Positions 1 to 8,639 of a stretch of DNA of 64,000 bases are shown here, piece after piece. Origin of the DNA: Cellulomonas sp. Leaf334 (lineage in GTDB: Bacteria; Actinomycetota; Actinomycetes; Actinomycetales; Cellulomonadaceae). The stretch spans positions 1,780,812-1,844,811 of the forward strand of contig NZ_LMOO01000001.1 in assembly GCF_001424195.1 (NCBI RefSeq). The letters run 5' to 3'. The notes below the pieces were generated by a model. That model was given only the letters and a program-made list of their open reading frames with translations, did not search any database and was not told the origin of the DNA. Both the position numbers and the translations under genes were made by a program. Every line of letters starts with the position of its first letter. Within the stretch, counting starts at the first letter, position 1.

Positions 1-2121
1 CCCGGCACCCCCGTGACCGTGCCCAACCTGCCCTACGGCGCTCGGTGCACGATCACCGAGAACGCGAGCAACGGCCAGACCCAGCTGATCGTCGGGACGG
101 TCACCATCGGCGAGACCCCGGACGTGACGAACATCGTCGCCATCAACCGGTACGACCTGGCCAGCCTGGTCGTCTCGAAGGAGGTGGTGTCCGACGCCGT
201 GGACCAGGACGGCGACCCGGTCCCGTTCGGCCCGTTCGAGGTGCAGGTCGACTGCACGTTCCTGGGCAACCCGGTCTACGCCACCGGTTACGGGCCCGAC
301 GACCCGATGGTCCTGAGCCTCTCCGACGGCGACGAGGTCGAGCTCGACGGCCTGCCGGTCGGCTCGGAGTGCGTCATCACGGAGTCCGACACCGGCGGCG
401 CGACCGAGATCGACGTGACGATCACAGAGGGATCGGCAGCTCCCGAGGTGTTCGACGGTCCGGTGGGCCAGGCCACGCTCGTGGGCGACCTCGCGGGGGG
501 CCCGCGGAACACCGCCGAGATCACCAACACCTTCGACGTCGGCCTTCTCGACCTCTCGAAGGTCCTAGTGGGCGACGGCGTCCAGCGGTACGGCGCCGGA
601 CCCTTCCGCCTGCACGTCCTGTGCACCTTCGACGACGACGGCGACGGCGCCAACCCGCCGCGGGTCGTCTACAACAGCCCCGTCGTGCTCGGCGGTGCGG
701 GACCGCTCGACGCCGAGATCTCCAACCTGCCGGTCGGTGCGTCGTGCCTCGTCACCGAGCCTCTCGACGGTGGTGCGACCTCTACGACGATCGATCCCCA
801 GCTCGTCACGATCGACGCCGACGGTCCGGTCGCGGTCGTGGTGACCAACACGTTCGACACTGGTGGCATAACCGTCGACAAGGCCGTGGACGGCGCCGGG
901 GCGGATGACTACGGCACGGGCCCGTTCGAAGTCTCCGTCGCGTGCACCTACGACGGCGAGCCCGTCGCGATCCCTGGCGGCTCGACGCGTCCGCTCGTCC
1001 CCGGCCAGCCGGTGGTCTATGACGAGCTGCCGGTCGGTGCGCGGTGCAGCGTGACGGAGACCCAGGACGGCGAGGCGACCGACACCACCATGACGGTCAC
1101 GACGGCCGGTCAGGCTCCGGTCGAGTCGGACGGGACGTCCGTGGACGTCGTCGTGCCCCCCGTGACGGGCGGCCAGCCGACTGCGGTGTCGGTCCTGGTG
1201 ACCAACACCTTCGACGACGGCGCGATCACGGTCGACAAGGTCGTCGACGGAGACGGCGTGGACCTGTACGGGGCCGGACCGTTCGAGGTCTCGCTCGCCT
1301 GCACGTTCGACGGTGCCGACGTCGACATCCCCGGCGGCGCGGTGCGCGAGCTGGTTCCGGGCACGCCGGTCGTCTACGAGGACCTGCCGGTCGGCGCGGA
1401 GTGCGCCGTCACCGAGACGGCGACTGGCGGAGCCACGACGTCCACCGTGTCCACCACGGTCGACGGTGGGCAGCCTGGAGAGGTCGTCGTCCCGGACGGC
1501 GACCCGGCGAGCGTCACCGTGACGAACACGTTCAGCGTGGGCGAGGTCCGGGTGGTGAAGTCCTTGGGCGGAGAGGACGCGGCGGCGCACCAGGGAGACA
1601 TCTTCACGGTCTCGCTCGCCTGCACACAGGTCGTTGACGGCACGATCGTCCCGGTCGTGATCCCCGGCGGCACGACCCGCACCCTGTCGGCGGCGAACAG
1701 CTGGGTCGCGGTGTACGAGGACCTGCCGCAGGGCGCCGAGTGCCGGGTCGTCGAGACCGACGCAGGCAGCGCGGACAGTGTCACCATCGTTGTCGACGGG
1801 CAGGGCACGACGACCGATCCCCTCGACGGGAACCCCACGTCCGCCTCATTCGCGCTCCCGGTCGGAGACGACGTCTGCGCCCCGGTGGACGTGGTGAACA
1901 CGTGGTCTACCGACGCGGGCACTGCCGTAGGTGCGTCCGGTATCGGTGCGGCAGCACGGGTCCAGACCGCGGCGCAGGATCCAGCATCGGACTGCGACGA
2001 CGACGGCGGCGTACTAGCCGCAACAGGAACGGACACCCTGAGGCTGGTGACGTGGATCCTGCTGCTCATCGGAGCCGGCGTGATTCTCGTACAGGCGCGG
2101 CGGAGATCGCCTGCCCGGTGA
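1..2121 (+). CDS. DUF5979-type repeat surface protein, LAxTG sortase substrate (5' end outside window)
   Basis: The frame is open from base 1, so the N-terminus and signal peptide lie upstream. The visible 706 residues are tandem modules of about 110 aa. Each runs: beta strand with V-x-K, a YGxGPFEVSxACT(F/Y) segment, a PGG...LVPG turn, then LPVGAxCxVTET and a closing VTNTF. I count five full copies (near residues 50, 178, 284, 404 and 510 of the segment) plus a partial first copy. This matches actinobacterial DUF5979 adhesin-like repeats with paired cysteines. The C-terminus has LAATG, a hydrophobic helix (LVTWILLLIGAGVILV) and an RRR tail. That is a sorting signal of the LAxTG kind used by class E sortases, so the protein is probably covalently attached to the wall. 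No sortase gene is in the window. Confidence 0.85.
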   Translation, partial: PGTPVTVPNLPYGARCTITENASNGQTQLIVGTVTIGETPDVTNIVAINRYDLASLVVSKEVVSDAVDQDGDPVPFGPFEVQVDCTFLGNPVYATGYGPDDPMVLSLSDGDEVELDGLPVGSECVITESDTGGATEIDVTITEGSAAPEVFDGPVGQATLVGDLAGGPRNTAEITNTFDVGLLDLSKVLVGDGVQRYGAGPFRLHVLCTFDDDGDGANPPRVVYNSPVVLGGAGPLDAEISNLPVGASCLVTEPLDGGATSTTIDPQLVTIDADGPVAVVVTNTFDTGGITVDKAVDGAGADDYGTGPFEVSVACTYDGEPVAIPGGSTRPLVPGQPVVYDELPVGARCSVTETQDGEATDTTMTVTTAGQAPVESDGTSVDVVVPPVTGGQPTAVSVLVTNTFDDGAITVDKVVDGDGVDLYGAGPFEVSLACTFDGADVDIPGGAVRELVPGTPVVYEDLPVGAECAVTETATGGATTSTVSTTVDGGQPGEVVVPDGDPASVTVTNTFSVGEVRVVKSLGGEDAAAHQGDIFTVSLACTQVVDGTIVPVVIPGGTTRTLSAANSWVAVYEDLPQGAECRVVETDAGSADSVTIVVDGQGTTTDPLDGNPTSASFALPVGDDVCAPVDVVNTWSTDAGTAVGASGIGAAARVQTAAQDPASDCDDDGGVLAATGTDTLRLVTWILLLIGAGVILVQARRRSPAR

Positions 2122-2290
2122 CGTCTCGGTAGCGCGTCCTGAGTGCCTCTGGACGCGCTGACCGTGCTCCTCCTGCTGCTCGGTGCCCTCGCTCTCGCGT
2201 CTGTGCCCCGGGACGGCTGACGGGGCGCGCGACCTCGTGGCGACGGCATGTCGCGAGCCGCCGACCGGGGGACGCTGCGACGATGCGGAG

Positions 2291-3304
2291 ATGGCATGGA
2301 ACGTCCTGCGGCGCGTGCTCCCGGACAGCCAGCGTCGAACGAACGACGACCTGACCGCCGACCTGGACATGCTCGCCGGGGACGTGTCGGCGAAGCGCTC
2401 GGCCTTCTGGACGATGCTCCTCCTCAGTTCCGTCATCGCGACGGCAGGGGTGCTGGCCGACTCCACCGCCACGGTCATCGGCGCGATGATCATCGCGCCG
2501 CTGTCGACACCGATCATGGGCCTGGCCCTGGGACTGGCCCGCGGTGCACCCCGCTCGGCCGTCCGGTCCGCGTGGATCGTGACCCTGGGAGTGGTCCTCG
2601 TCGTCGCGGTGGGTGCCCTGTTCTCGGTCGCCCTCCCCACCTCGTTCGACCTGCTGTCGAACGGTCAGATCACCTCGCGCACCTCACCCGGCCTGCTCGA
2701 CCTCATCGCCGCCGTCGCCACCGGGTTCGCCGGCGCGATCGCGCTGGCCCGCCGGGACGTCGCGGCGGTCCTGCCGGGAGTCGCCATCGCCATCTCGCTC
2801 GTCCCGCCGCTCGCCGTGGTCGGGGTGTGCCTCGGCGACGGTGCACCCGGCCTGGCCGGCGGCGCGTTCCTGCTGTTCCTGTCGAACGCGGTAGCCCTCG
2901 TCCTCGCCGGCACCTTGGTGTTCGCGATCACCGGGTACGGGGTCGCCACCGTGGGCCAGGAGCAGCCGACCCGGCGCCGCACCTACGCGACGATCGTCGT
3001 GGTCCTGGTGATCGTCGCGCTCCCGCTCGTCGGGAACACCGTCTTCACCTACCAGGTCGCCCTGAAGTCCGAGCGGGTGGAGCGAGCGGCCGACGCCTGG
3101 CTCGCGGGCGTCGCCGGGGCGAACGTCACCCAGGTGTCGTACAGCGGCTCGCAGGTCGAGATCGACATCCGGACACAGGGTGACCTCCCGGACACCGACG
3201 TCCTGATCCGCTCCCTCGAGGACGCGGTGCCACGCGGGACGCCGGTAGTCGTCGTGACCAGCTTCGGCGACCGCCAGGAGGTGGGCCGGGTCGGCCCCGG
3301 CTGA
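2291..3304 (+). CDS. DUF389 family membrane protein
   Basis: A 337-aa protein. A cytosolic lead (MAWNVLRRVLPDSQRR) precedes the family hallmark region, SAFWTMLLLSSVIATAGVLADSTATVIGAMIIAPLSTPIMGLALG, with its conserved GAMIIAPL segment. At least six hydrophobic helices follow, then a soluble C-terminal domain from about residue 260. This is the DUF389 (TIGR00271/TIGR00341-like) architecture, whose biochemical function is unknown. The frame is open upstream to 2183, but homology starts at the ATG at 2291, so I chose that start. A GGAG directly abuts it and a better G-rich stretch lies about 19 nt upstream, so the start is not certain. It converges with the alkylsulfatase-like gene across a hairpin overlapping its stop. 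Confidence 0.85.
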   Translation: MAWNVLRRVLPDSQRRTNDDLTADLDMLAGDVSAKRSAFWTMLLLSSVIATAGVLADSTATVIGAMIIAPLSTPIMGLALGLARGAPRSAVRSAWIVTLGVVLVVAVGALFSVALPTSFDLLSNGQITSRTSPGLLDLIAAVATGFAGAIALARRDVAAVLPGVAIAISLVPPLAVVGVCLGDGAPGLAGGAFLLFLSNAVALVLAGTLVFAITGYGVATVGQEQPTRRRTYATIVVVLVIVALPLVGNTVFTYQVALKSERVERAADAWLAGVAGANVTQVSYSGSQVEIDIRTQGDLPDTDVLIRSLEDAVPRGTPVVVVTSFGDRQEVGRVGPG

Positions 3305-3314
3305 CCGACCCGGC
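3285..3314. terminator. Hairpin between convergent genes
   Basis: A 10-bp perfect stem, GCCGGGTCGG (3285-3294) pairing with CCGACCCGGC (3305-3314), has a 10-nt loop. It straddles the DUF389 stop codon and sits 24 nt before the end of the convergent gene. There is no T-run, which is common for actinobacterial terminators. It could act in both directions. Confidence 0.6.
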
Positions 3315-3337
3315 GCAGTCGTCCGTGGGAGCAGGCG

Positions 3338-5242
3338 TCAGGGCGTGACTATCGAGAAGTCCTTGTCGCCCGGATCAAGGGTTGCAAGGAGCCGACCGAG
3401 AACAGATTCGTCTCCTTCGAGGCGGATCCCTGCGTCCTGGAGGGCGTCGACCGAAAGGCCACCTACGAGCGCCGGAAGAGCACGAACTGTCGTCGTCAGC
3501 GTGACGTCGGCGCTCCCGCGCTGAGTTGCGCTGCTGTACGTCAGGACCCCGTTGGCGAGGCGCAGCCTGTAGCGCTCATCCGTGTCGGTGAGCACCACGT
3601 CGATGGTGAGCGCCTCATCCCAGGCCCGCGGTCCGTCCACTTGGATCGCGATGGCGTCGAAGAGCATGTCCGGTGTGAGCGCGGAGATGACGTCTGCGGA
3701 CGCCGAGACGGTGGGGGTGCCGAACTTCCCCTGGCGTAGTTCGGTGGCGCCGGAGAGGTAGATGTTGCGCCACACGCCGTTCTCGGCGCCGTAGCCGAGC
3801 TGCTCGAAGGTGTCGGCGAGCAGTTCGCGCGCCGCAGCGTGATCAGGTTCGGCGAAGACCACGTGGCTGAGGATCTCCGCGACCCATCGGAAGTCGCCCA
3901 CCTCGAACGACGCACGGGCTTTGTCCACCACGGCGTCGGCGCCGCCGCCCAGCTCGACGTACCGCTTGCCCTGCTCTGTGGGTGGGTGCTGCCACAGGTG
4001 AGCGGGGTTGCCGTCGTACCAACCCATGTAGCGCTGGTAGATCGCCTTGATGTCGTGGCTGACGGACCCGTAGTAGCCGCGCGCGTGCCAGGCGTTCTCC
4101 AGCGCTGGAGGCAGCGCAAGCTCCTCGGCGATCTCGATCCCGGTCCATCCCTTGTTGATCAGGCGCAACGTCTGGTCGTGCAGGTAGGCGTAGAGGTCCC
4201 GCTGCTCGGAGATGAAGCGCACGACCCGCTCGTTGCCCCACGTGGGCCAGTGGTGGGAGGCGAACACGACCTCGACGTCGTTCCCGAACAGGTCGATGGT
4301 CTCGGTGAGGTACTGAGACCACGCGTGGGCGTCGCGCACCAGTGCCCCGCGCAAAGTGAGCAAGTTGTGCAACGTGTGGGTGGCGTCCTCCGCCGCGCAC
4401 AGTGCTTTGTGCTCGGGGAAATAGACAAGAAACTCCGCCGGCGCCTCCGTTCCCGGGGCCATCTGGAACACCATCCGGACCCCGTCGACCGTCTCCTCCT
4501 GGCCCGTCGCCGTCACGCTCAGGGTCGGTGCGATGAGGGTGATGTTGCCCGTCGCGACTGTCTGCGCCAGGCCGGTACCGACGGCGCCTTGCGGCCCGCG
4601 AGCGAGCGCGGCGCCGAACATGTAGGCAGAGCGACGAGCCATCGCGGTCCCGGCGTAGACGTTCTCGGACGCGGCGTGCTCGGTGAACTCCTCGGGGGCG
4701 ATGATCGGCACCCGGCCCGAGTCCACGTCCTCCTGCGACACCACGCCTCGGACACCTCCGAAGTGGTCCACGTGCGGGTGCGTGTACAGCACGCCGGTGA
4801 CTTGTCGGTCGCCGCGGGTCTCCCGATAGAGAGCCAGGGCGGCAGCAGCCGTCTCCTCGGTCACCAAAGGGTCCAGCACCAGCACGCCCGTGTCGCCCTC
4901 GATGAACGTGACGTTGGACAGGTCGAAGCCACGCACCTGGTAGATGCCCGGAACCACCTCGAACAGGCCCTGGATGGCGTTCAGCCGCGATTGGCGCCAC
5001 AGGCTCGGGTTCACCGTGTCCGGGGCGTCTCCGTTGAGGAAGTCGTACGTGTCGTTGTCCCACACGACGGTGCCGGACGCGTCGGTGATGGCGTTGGGCG
5101 TCCTCGTCGCGAGCAGCCCGCGAGTGGCATCGTCGAAATCCGTCGTGTCTGAGAATGGCAGGCTTGCGAGTAACTTCGCGTGCTGCTCGACGATCCCCTG
5201 GGAAGCTGACTTGGTCGAGGCGCCATCGCTGGGCTGGGACAT
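3338..5242 (-). CDS. Alkyl sulfatase-like MBL-fold hydrolase with SCP2-like C-terminus
   Basis: A 634-aa protein of the SdsA1/BDS1 family (linear primary or secondary alkylsulfatase). The metallo-beta-lactamase domain carries the zinc motif THPHVDHFGG near residue 155. Further metal-ligand segments are AAEDATHTLHNL near 285 and SHHWPTWGN near 330. It then has the family dimerisation region (LADTFEQLGYGAENGVWRNIYLSGA) and ends in an SCP2-like lipid-binding domain (LFDAIAIQVDGPRAWDEALTIDVVLTD...). Length and domain order fit full-length family members. There is no obvious signal peptide, so it is probably cytoplasmic. It likely hydrolyses sulfate esters of alkyl chains for sulfur or carbon supply. 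No sulfonate or sulfate transport genes sit nearby. Confidence 0.9.
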   Translation of the reverse strand: MSQPSDGASTKSASQGIVEQHAKLLASLPFSDTTDFDDATRGLLATRTPNAITDASGTVVWDNDTYDFLNGDAPDTVNPSLWRQSRLNAIQGLFEVVPGIYQVRGFDLSNVTFIEGDTGVLVLDPLVTEETAAAALALYRETRGDRQVTGVLYTHPHVDHFGGVRGVVSQEDVDSGRVPIIAPEEFTEHAASENVYAGTAMARRSAYMFGAALARGPQGAVGTGLAQTVATGNITLIAPTLSVTATGQEETVDGVRMVFQMAPGTEAPAEFLVYFPEHKALCAAEDATHTLHNLLTLRGALVRDAHAWSQYLTETIDLFGNDVEVVFASHHWPTWGNERVVRFISEQRDLYAYLHDQTLRLINKGWTGIEIAEELALPPALENAWHARGYYGSVSHDIKAIYQRYMGWYDGNPAHLWQHPPTEQGKRYVELGGGADAVVDKARASFEVGDFRWVAEILSHVVFAEPDHAAARELLADTFEQLGYGAENGVWRNIYLSGATELRQGKFGTPTVSASADVISALTPDMLFDAIAIQVDGPRAWDEALTIDVVLTDTDERYRLRLANGVLTYSSATQRGSADVTLTTTVRALPALVGGLSVDALQDAGIRLEGDESVLGRLLATLDPGDKDFSIVTP

Positions 5243-5268
5243 TCGCGCTCATCTCCACGTTGAGGTCG

Positions 5269-5613
5269 TCAGGCTTTTCCGGACAGGAGGGCACCGCCGA
5301 GGTGGACCTGAAGCGCTCGCTTCGTGACCGTGGTGCGAGGGTGACCCGCTCCCAGCCAATCCCGGGACGAAAGCACGCGCAACACCGACCAGCAGGCACT
5401 GTTCTCATCGGCTCCTTCCGGCGGGTCGAGATCCGGCGTCTCGCGGTCCGAGTGGCCACTCGTGTCGCCGTCGGTGTCCAGCCGGCCCTCGCGCACGTCG
5501 GCGTCGAGGTTCGCCTGCACTTGTAGGGCGGCCCTGGGGCCCGGCCCCGCGGCGTCCCAGCCTTCGCGGTGCGCCACGAAGAGTTCCGGCGCCCCGAGGA
5601 TCGACGCGACCAT
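5269..5613 (-). CDS. Possible small hypothetical protein
   Basis: A 114-aa frame beginning MVASILGAPELFVAHREGWDA. It is followed by a very acidic, low-complexity middle (many D and E with TDGD and DPPEGADE) and a basic tail. It fills the 400-bp space between the alkylsulfatase-like gene and the divergent TPR gene. Residue composition looks protein-like rather than the Arg/Pro-rich pattern of shadow frames in this GC range. However, no family is recognised and no convincing ribosome binding site precedes the ATG. If it is not a gene, this stretch is simply the upstream region of the two neighbours. Confidence 0.35.
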   Translation of the reverse strand: MVASILGAPELFVAHREGWDAAGPGPRAALQVQANLDADVREGRLDTDGDTSGHSDRETPDLDPPEGADENSACWSVLRVLSSRDWLGAGHPRTTVTKRALQVHLGGALLSGKA

Positions 5614-5642
5614 GGGGAACGACCGGCTGAGATGCTGTACCC

Positions 5643-6158
5643 GTGACTGAACTGCAGAGGTGGAGCAGACGGGTCGATCAGTTCTGGGAGACCGCCGATG
5701 ACGATGACGCCGAGGCCGTTCTCGAGGGCATGAAGGCCCTTGTCGCGGAGCGTCCCGTAGGAGACCCGGCGGCGCTGCTGGAGTGGGCAGGCGCCCACGA
5801 CTCCGTCGGCTTGGAGGCGGAAGCGGTGCCGCTCTACCGCCAGGCTCTGGCGGCCGGGCTCGACCCCGAGCGGGAAGCGCGAGCGATCGTGCAGCTCGCC
5901 AGCTCGCTGCGCAACGTCGGCGACCCGATCGCGGCGGTCGAGCTGCTCCGAGCTGCGCCAGACCACCCTGCCGTCGGGGCCGCACGTGGAGCATTCCTTG
6001 CCCTCGCACTCTTCGATGCCGGGCAGCCCGGCGAGGCGCTCGCTACCGCCCTGCATGCGCTGACGCCCACCCTGCCCGGCTACCGGCGTGCCCTGGACTA
6101 CTACGCCTCCCAGTTGCCCACTTCTGGCACGTCGTCGGGGATGACGTCGGCCAGCTGA
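5643..6158 (+). CDS. Tetratricopeptide repeat protein
   Basis: A 171-aa all-helical protein starting at GTG, with an acidic N-terminus (ETADDDDAEAVLEGM). At least three TPR-like helix pairs follow: PAALLEWAGAHDSVGLEAEAVPLYRQALAAGL, REARAIVQLASSLRNVGDPIAAVELLRA and GAFLALALFDAGQPGEALATALHAL. It resembles the short actinobacterial TPR proteins with a tetratrico-peptide (TPR_5) domain, which act as binding scaffolds with no assigned partner. It has no signal peptide and no membrane segment. It is a single-gene unit that converges with the oxidoreductase at 6346. Confidence 0.8.
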   Translation: MTELQRWSRRVDQFWETADDDDAEAVLEGMKALVAERPVGDPAALLEWAGAHDSVGLEAEAVPLYRQALAAGLDPEREARAIVQLASSLRNVGDPIAAVELLRAAPDHPAVGAARGAFLALALFDAGQPGEALATALHALTPTLPGYRRALDYYASQLPTSGTSSGMTSAS

Positions 6159-6345
6159 TACGCCGGCGCCGCCGGTCAGATCACGATCGTCCAGCGAGGA
6201 CACAGGACGACGAAGCGAGCTGCTCATCTCGATGGACCCCGACCCACGGACCCAAGGGTCGCCGTGTCGGGGCATCGGTCCGCATGAAGTCCTGAAGGGA
6301 ACAGTTGCCTACGCGACCTGACGTCCGTACGAGTGCGGCGGCGAT

Positions 6346-6984
6346 CTACGACCGCAGGTCGCTGGCCAGCCGTGCGCCGGCGTCGCCCACATCCCGGACC
6401 CATTGGCGTCGTTGCTCGGCGCCTACCTCGTTCGCCGACGCCAGGACGTGACGCTCGACGCGGGTCGGGACGTCCGCGGACCCGAGGTAGCTGCCCACGC
6501 AGCGCTCCCAGATCAGCGCGAGCGGATCGCCGAAGACCTCCTGCTCCCGGGCGGCGGGGGTGTCGGTGGTGTTCACGACCAGCAGGCGGCGAATCCGCAG
6601 CAGGGATTCGGGGTGCCCTCCTGCCGTCGACAGGGTGTACGCGACACCGGGAACCAGGACTCGGTCCAACCACCCGGTCAGGATCGCCGGCGGCATGCCC
6701 CACCAGTTCGGATGCACCACGACCAGCGCATCGGCGGCAGCGATCTGCGCACGGTGCTGGGCGAGGAGCGGGTCGCTGGACGCGGCCGCCAGCCTGAGCC
6801 CGTGACCGACGACGTACGACTCCTGCGGGGCCAGCAGGGGGTCGAAGCCCTCGGCGTGCAGGTCGTGAAAGTGCACCCGTGCGCCCTCGCACTCCAGTGC
6901 TGCCCGCAGCCTGCGTGCGAGGGAGTGGTTGAAGCTGTTTGGACGGGGATGTGCCACGAGGAGCACCACGGTCGGTTCCGTCAT
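6346..6984 (-). CDS. NAD(P)H-dependent flavodoxin-fold oxidoreductase
   Basis: A 212-aa protein of the NAD(P)H dehydrogenase (quinone)/MdaB-KefF flavodoxin-like family, expected to bind FMN or FAD and reduce quinones or related electrophiles. The N-terminal strand and phosphate loop read VVLLVAHPRPNSFNHSLARRL, typical for this family. The central ALVVVHPNWWGMPPAILTGWLDRVL is the usual flavin-binding/quinone-site segment. It is translationally coupled to the upstream regulator gene (TGA of the regulator overlaps its ATG, 6981-6984). The pair therefore probably forms a drug- or electrophile-responsive unit controlled by that regulator. Confidence 0.88.
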   Translation of the reverse strand: MTEPTVVLLVAHPRPNSFNHSLARRLRAALECEGARVHFHDLHAEGFDPLLAPQESYVVGHGLRLAAASSDPLLAQHRAQIAAADALVVVHPNWWGMPPAILTGWLDRVLVPGVAYTLSTAGGHPESLLRIRRLLVVNTTDTPAAREQEVFGDPLALIWERCVGSYLGSADVPTRVERHVLASANEVGAEQRRQWVRDVGDAGARLASDLRS

Positions 6985-7700
6985 GTGGCAGCCGAGTCCG
7001 TGCTGAGTAGCTCGCGGGCCTGTTCCGCGGCGCGGACGATGCTCTCGCCGACGAAGTCCAGGAAGCGCGCCATATTCTCCAGCCGGACCCCAGCCGGGCT
7101 GTCGCGACCGAGCAGGCTCACGCCCTGCCGCGCGGTCTCGGCGAGCTGAGCGTTGGACCGCGCGGCCGCGATCATCGACTGGTACCAGACGTCCCCGTCG
7201 GCCACATACCGCTCCCGGCGGCCCTCTCCACGCTCCCGGACGACGAGGCCCTGGCTCTCCAGCAGCGCGATCGCCTTAGAGATGGAGGCGGGGCTGACCT
7301 CGACCCGCTCGGCCAGCTCCGCGGCGGTGAGACTGCCCGAGTCGGTGGTGTAGAGGCAGGTGAGAACCCCGGCGGCGATGCGGGGCAGCCCCGACTGCAT
7401 GAACAGCGTGGTGAAGGTCTCCTCGTACTCCCGCACCGCGGCGGAGTCGCGTCCGTGACCCCGTGCCGGGGGCGACGCGCGGCCGGGCGCTGGTTGCCGC
7501 GGGCGTCGCGCTCGGCGCTCCGTGGCGCGGTGCGCGAGATCCGCGCGGTACCCGCTGGGACCGCCGTTCCGCAGCACCTCGCGGGTGATCGTCGACGTCG
7601 GCCGGTCGAGCCGACGCGCGATCTGTGCGTAGGGCAGGTCGTCCGCTAGGCCGAGCGCGATCTGCTGTCGTTCCTGCTGCGTGAGCCTGCCTCCCGGCAT
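6981..7700 (-). CDS. GbsR/MarR-like regulator with extra N-terminal HTH
   Basis: A 239-aa protein with two DNA-binding modules. Residues 1-50 (LTQQERQQIALGLADDLPYAQIARRLDRPTSTITREV) form an IS30-transposase-type HTH_38 helix-turn-helix. An Arg/Pro-rich linker follows, then a MarR/GbsR winged helix from about residue 95 (LTAAELAERVEVSPASISKAIALLESQGLVVRERGEGRRERYV). This hybrid layout is a known actinobacterial regulator type. It is co-transcribed with the flavodoxin-fold oxidoreductase and divergent from the DUF4097/ABC operon. The intergenic space holds two GTTGCAAC palindromes that are likely its operators. It probably represses both directions. Confidence 0.85.
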   Translation of the reverse strand: MPGGRLTQQERQQIALGLADDLPYAQIARRLDRPTSTITREVLRNGGPSGYRADLAHRATERRARRPRQPAPGRASPPARGHGRDSAAVREYEETFTTLFMQSGLPRIAAGVLTCLYTTDSGSLTAAELAERVEVSPASISKAIALLESQGLVVRERGEGRRERYVADGDVWYQSMIAAARSNAQLAETARQGVSLLGRDSPAGVRLENMARFLDFVGESIVRAAEQARELLSTDSAAT

Positions 7701-7753
7701 CGTCGATCCCCTCCCCGCTCCGCTGTGTCGCCACCTTAGCGTTCACTTCTCGT

Positions 7754-7808
7754 CCGTTGCAACGGTGCAACTACGGCAGCATTGCGTTAGTTCGTCTCTC
7801 GTTGCAAC
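7754..7808. promoter_or_regulatory. Paired GTTGCAAC operators in divergent promoter region
   Basis: A perfect 12-bp palindrome CCGTTGCAACGG (7754-7765) and a second palindromic core GTTGCAAC (7801-7808) lie 47 nt apart, start to start. They sit between the divergent regulator (start 7700) and the DUF4097 gene (start 7937). Such a pair is what one expects for a dimeric MarR/GbsR-type repressor. The assignment to the adjacent regulator is an inference from position. Confidence 0.65.
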
Positions 7809-7936
7809 AGTTTGTAGGCGCTGATCTGCTAACATACATGTCCAGTGCAAAACTGAGTGTTGCGTGAGTGGTGAACGCACCGTAGCGTTTGCGATGTCGG
7901 AAACACCAAGAACTCACCGCCCAGGAGCTGATCACC

Positions 7937-8599
7937 GTGTACACGTTCGACACCCCCACCACCATCTCCCTCACCCTCGACGTCCCGGCGGGCGGGGTCC
8001 AGCTGATCGCTGCGGACCGTACCGACACGACGGTCGAGGTTCGCCCCGCGGACGCCTCGAAGAGCCGCGACGTCAAGGCCGCCGAGCAGACCGTCGTGGA
8101 CCTCCGCGACGGTGCTCTGCGGATCAGCACCCCGGTGAAGCACCAGGCCCTCGGCCCCTCGGGGTCCGTCAAGGTCACCATCCAGCTGCCCGCGGGTTCC
8201 CGCATCGAGTCCCACGCTGGCGCCGAGCTGCGCGGCGTCGGCCGGCTCGGCGACGTCACGGTCACCAGCTCGTACGGCCCGATCGCGCTCGACGAGGCCG
8301 CGACGGTCCACCTCGCCGCCCTCGACGGCGACATCACGGTCGGACGTCTCGCCGGACCGGCCGAGATCAGCACCGCCAAGGGGGACATCCGCGTCGCCGA
8401 GGCCGTCCGCGGCACGGTGGTGCTGAGCACGCAGGCCGGGAACATCTCGATCGGCGCGGCCACCGGCGTGACCGCCTCCCTGGACGCCGGCACGTCCTAC
8501 GGCCGGGTGCGGAACGCGCTGACGAGCACCGGCGGCACGCCGGAACTGCAGATCCACGCCACCACGGCGTACGGAGACATCGCCGCACACACCGTCTGA
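7937..8599 (+). CDS. DUF4097 family beta-strand repeat protein
   Basis: A 220-aa protein rich in short beta strands with the DUF4097 (adhesin-like right-handed beta-helix) pattern: LTLDVPAGGVQLIAADRTDTTVEVRP, ITVTSSYGPIALDEAATVHLAALDGDITVGRLAGPAEISTAKGDIRVAEAVRG and so on. The GTG at 7937 is chosen because AGGAG (7923-7927) precedes it by 9 nt. The open frame extends upstream to 7889 without support. It is first in an operon with an ABC exporter ATPase and permease. This trio with a divergent regulator recurs in actinobacteria, but the DUF4097 protein's role is unknown. No signal peptide is visible. Confidence 0.85.
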   Translation: MYTFDTPTTISLTLDVPAGGVQLIAADRTDTTVEVRPADASKSRDVKAAEQTVVDLRDGALRISTPVKHQALGPSGSVKVTIQLPAGSRIESHAGAELRGVGRLGDVTVTSSYGPIALDEAATVHLAALDGDITVGRLAGPAEISTAKGDIRVAEAVRGTVVLSTQAGNISIGAATGVTASLDAGTSYGRVRNALTSTGGTPELQIHATTAYGDIAAHTV

Positions 8600-8639
8600 C
8601 GCGCGTACTCATCACTCCCATCACACCGAAGGAGCGCCC

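Noticed and set aside
565..1590. Long reverse frame opposite the surface protein
   Set aside because: It mirrors the repeat modules of the true plus-strand gene and has Arg/Asp-rich shadow composition.
3843..6275. Long minus-strand 810-codon frame
   Set aside because: It runs antisense or out of frame through the alkylsulfatase-like and TPR genes. Its composition is Arg/Pro-rich with no family signal, typical of shadow frames in high-GC DNA.
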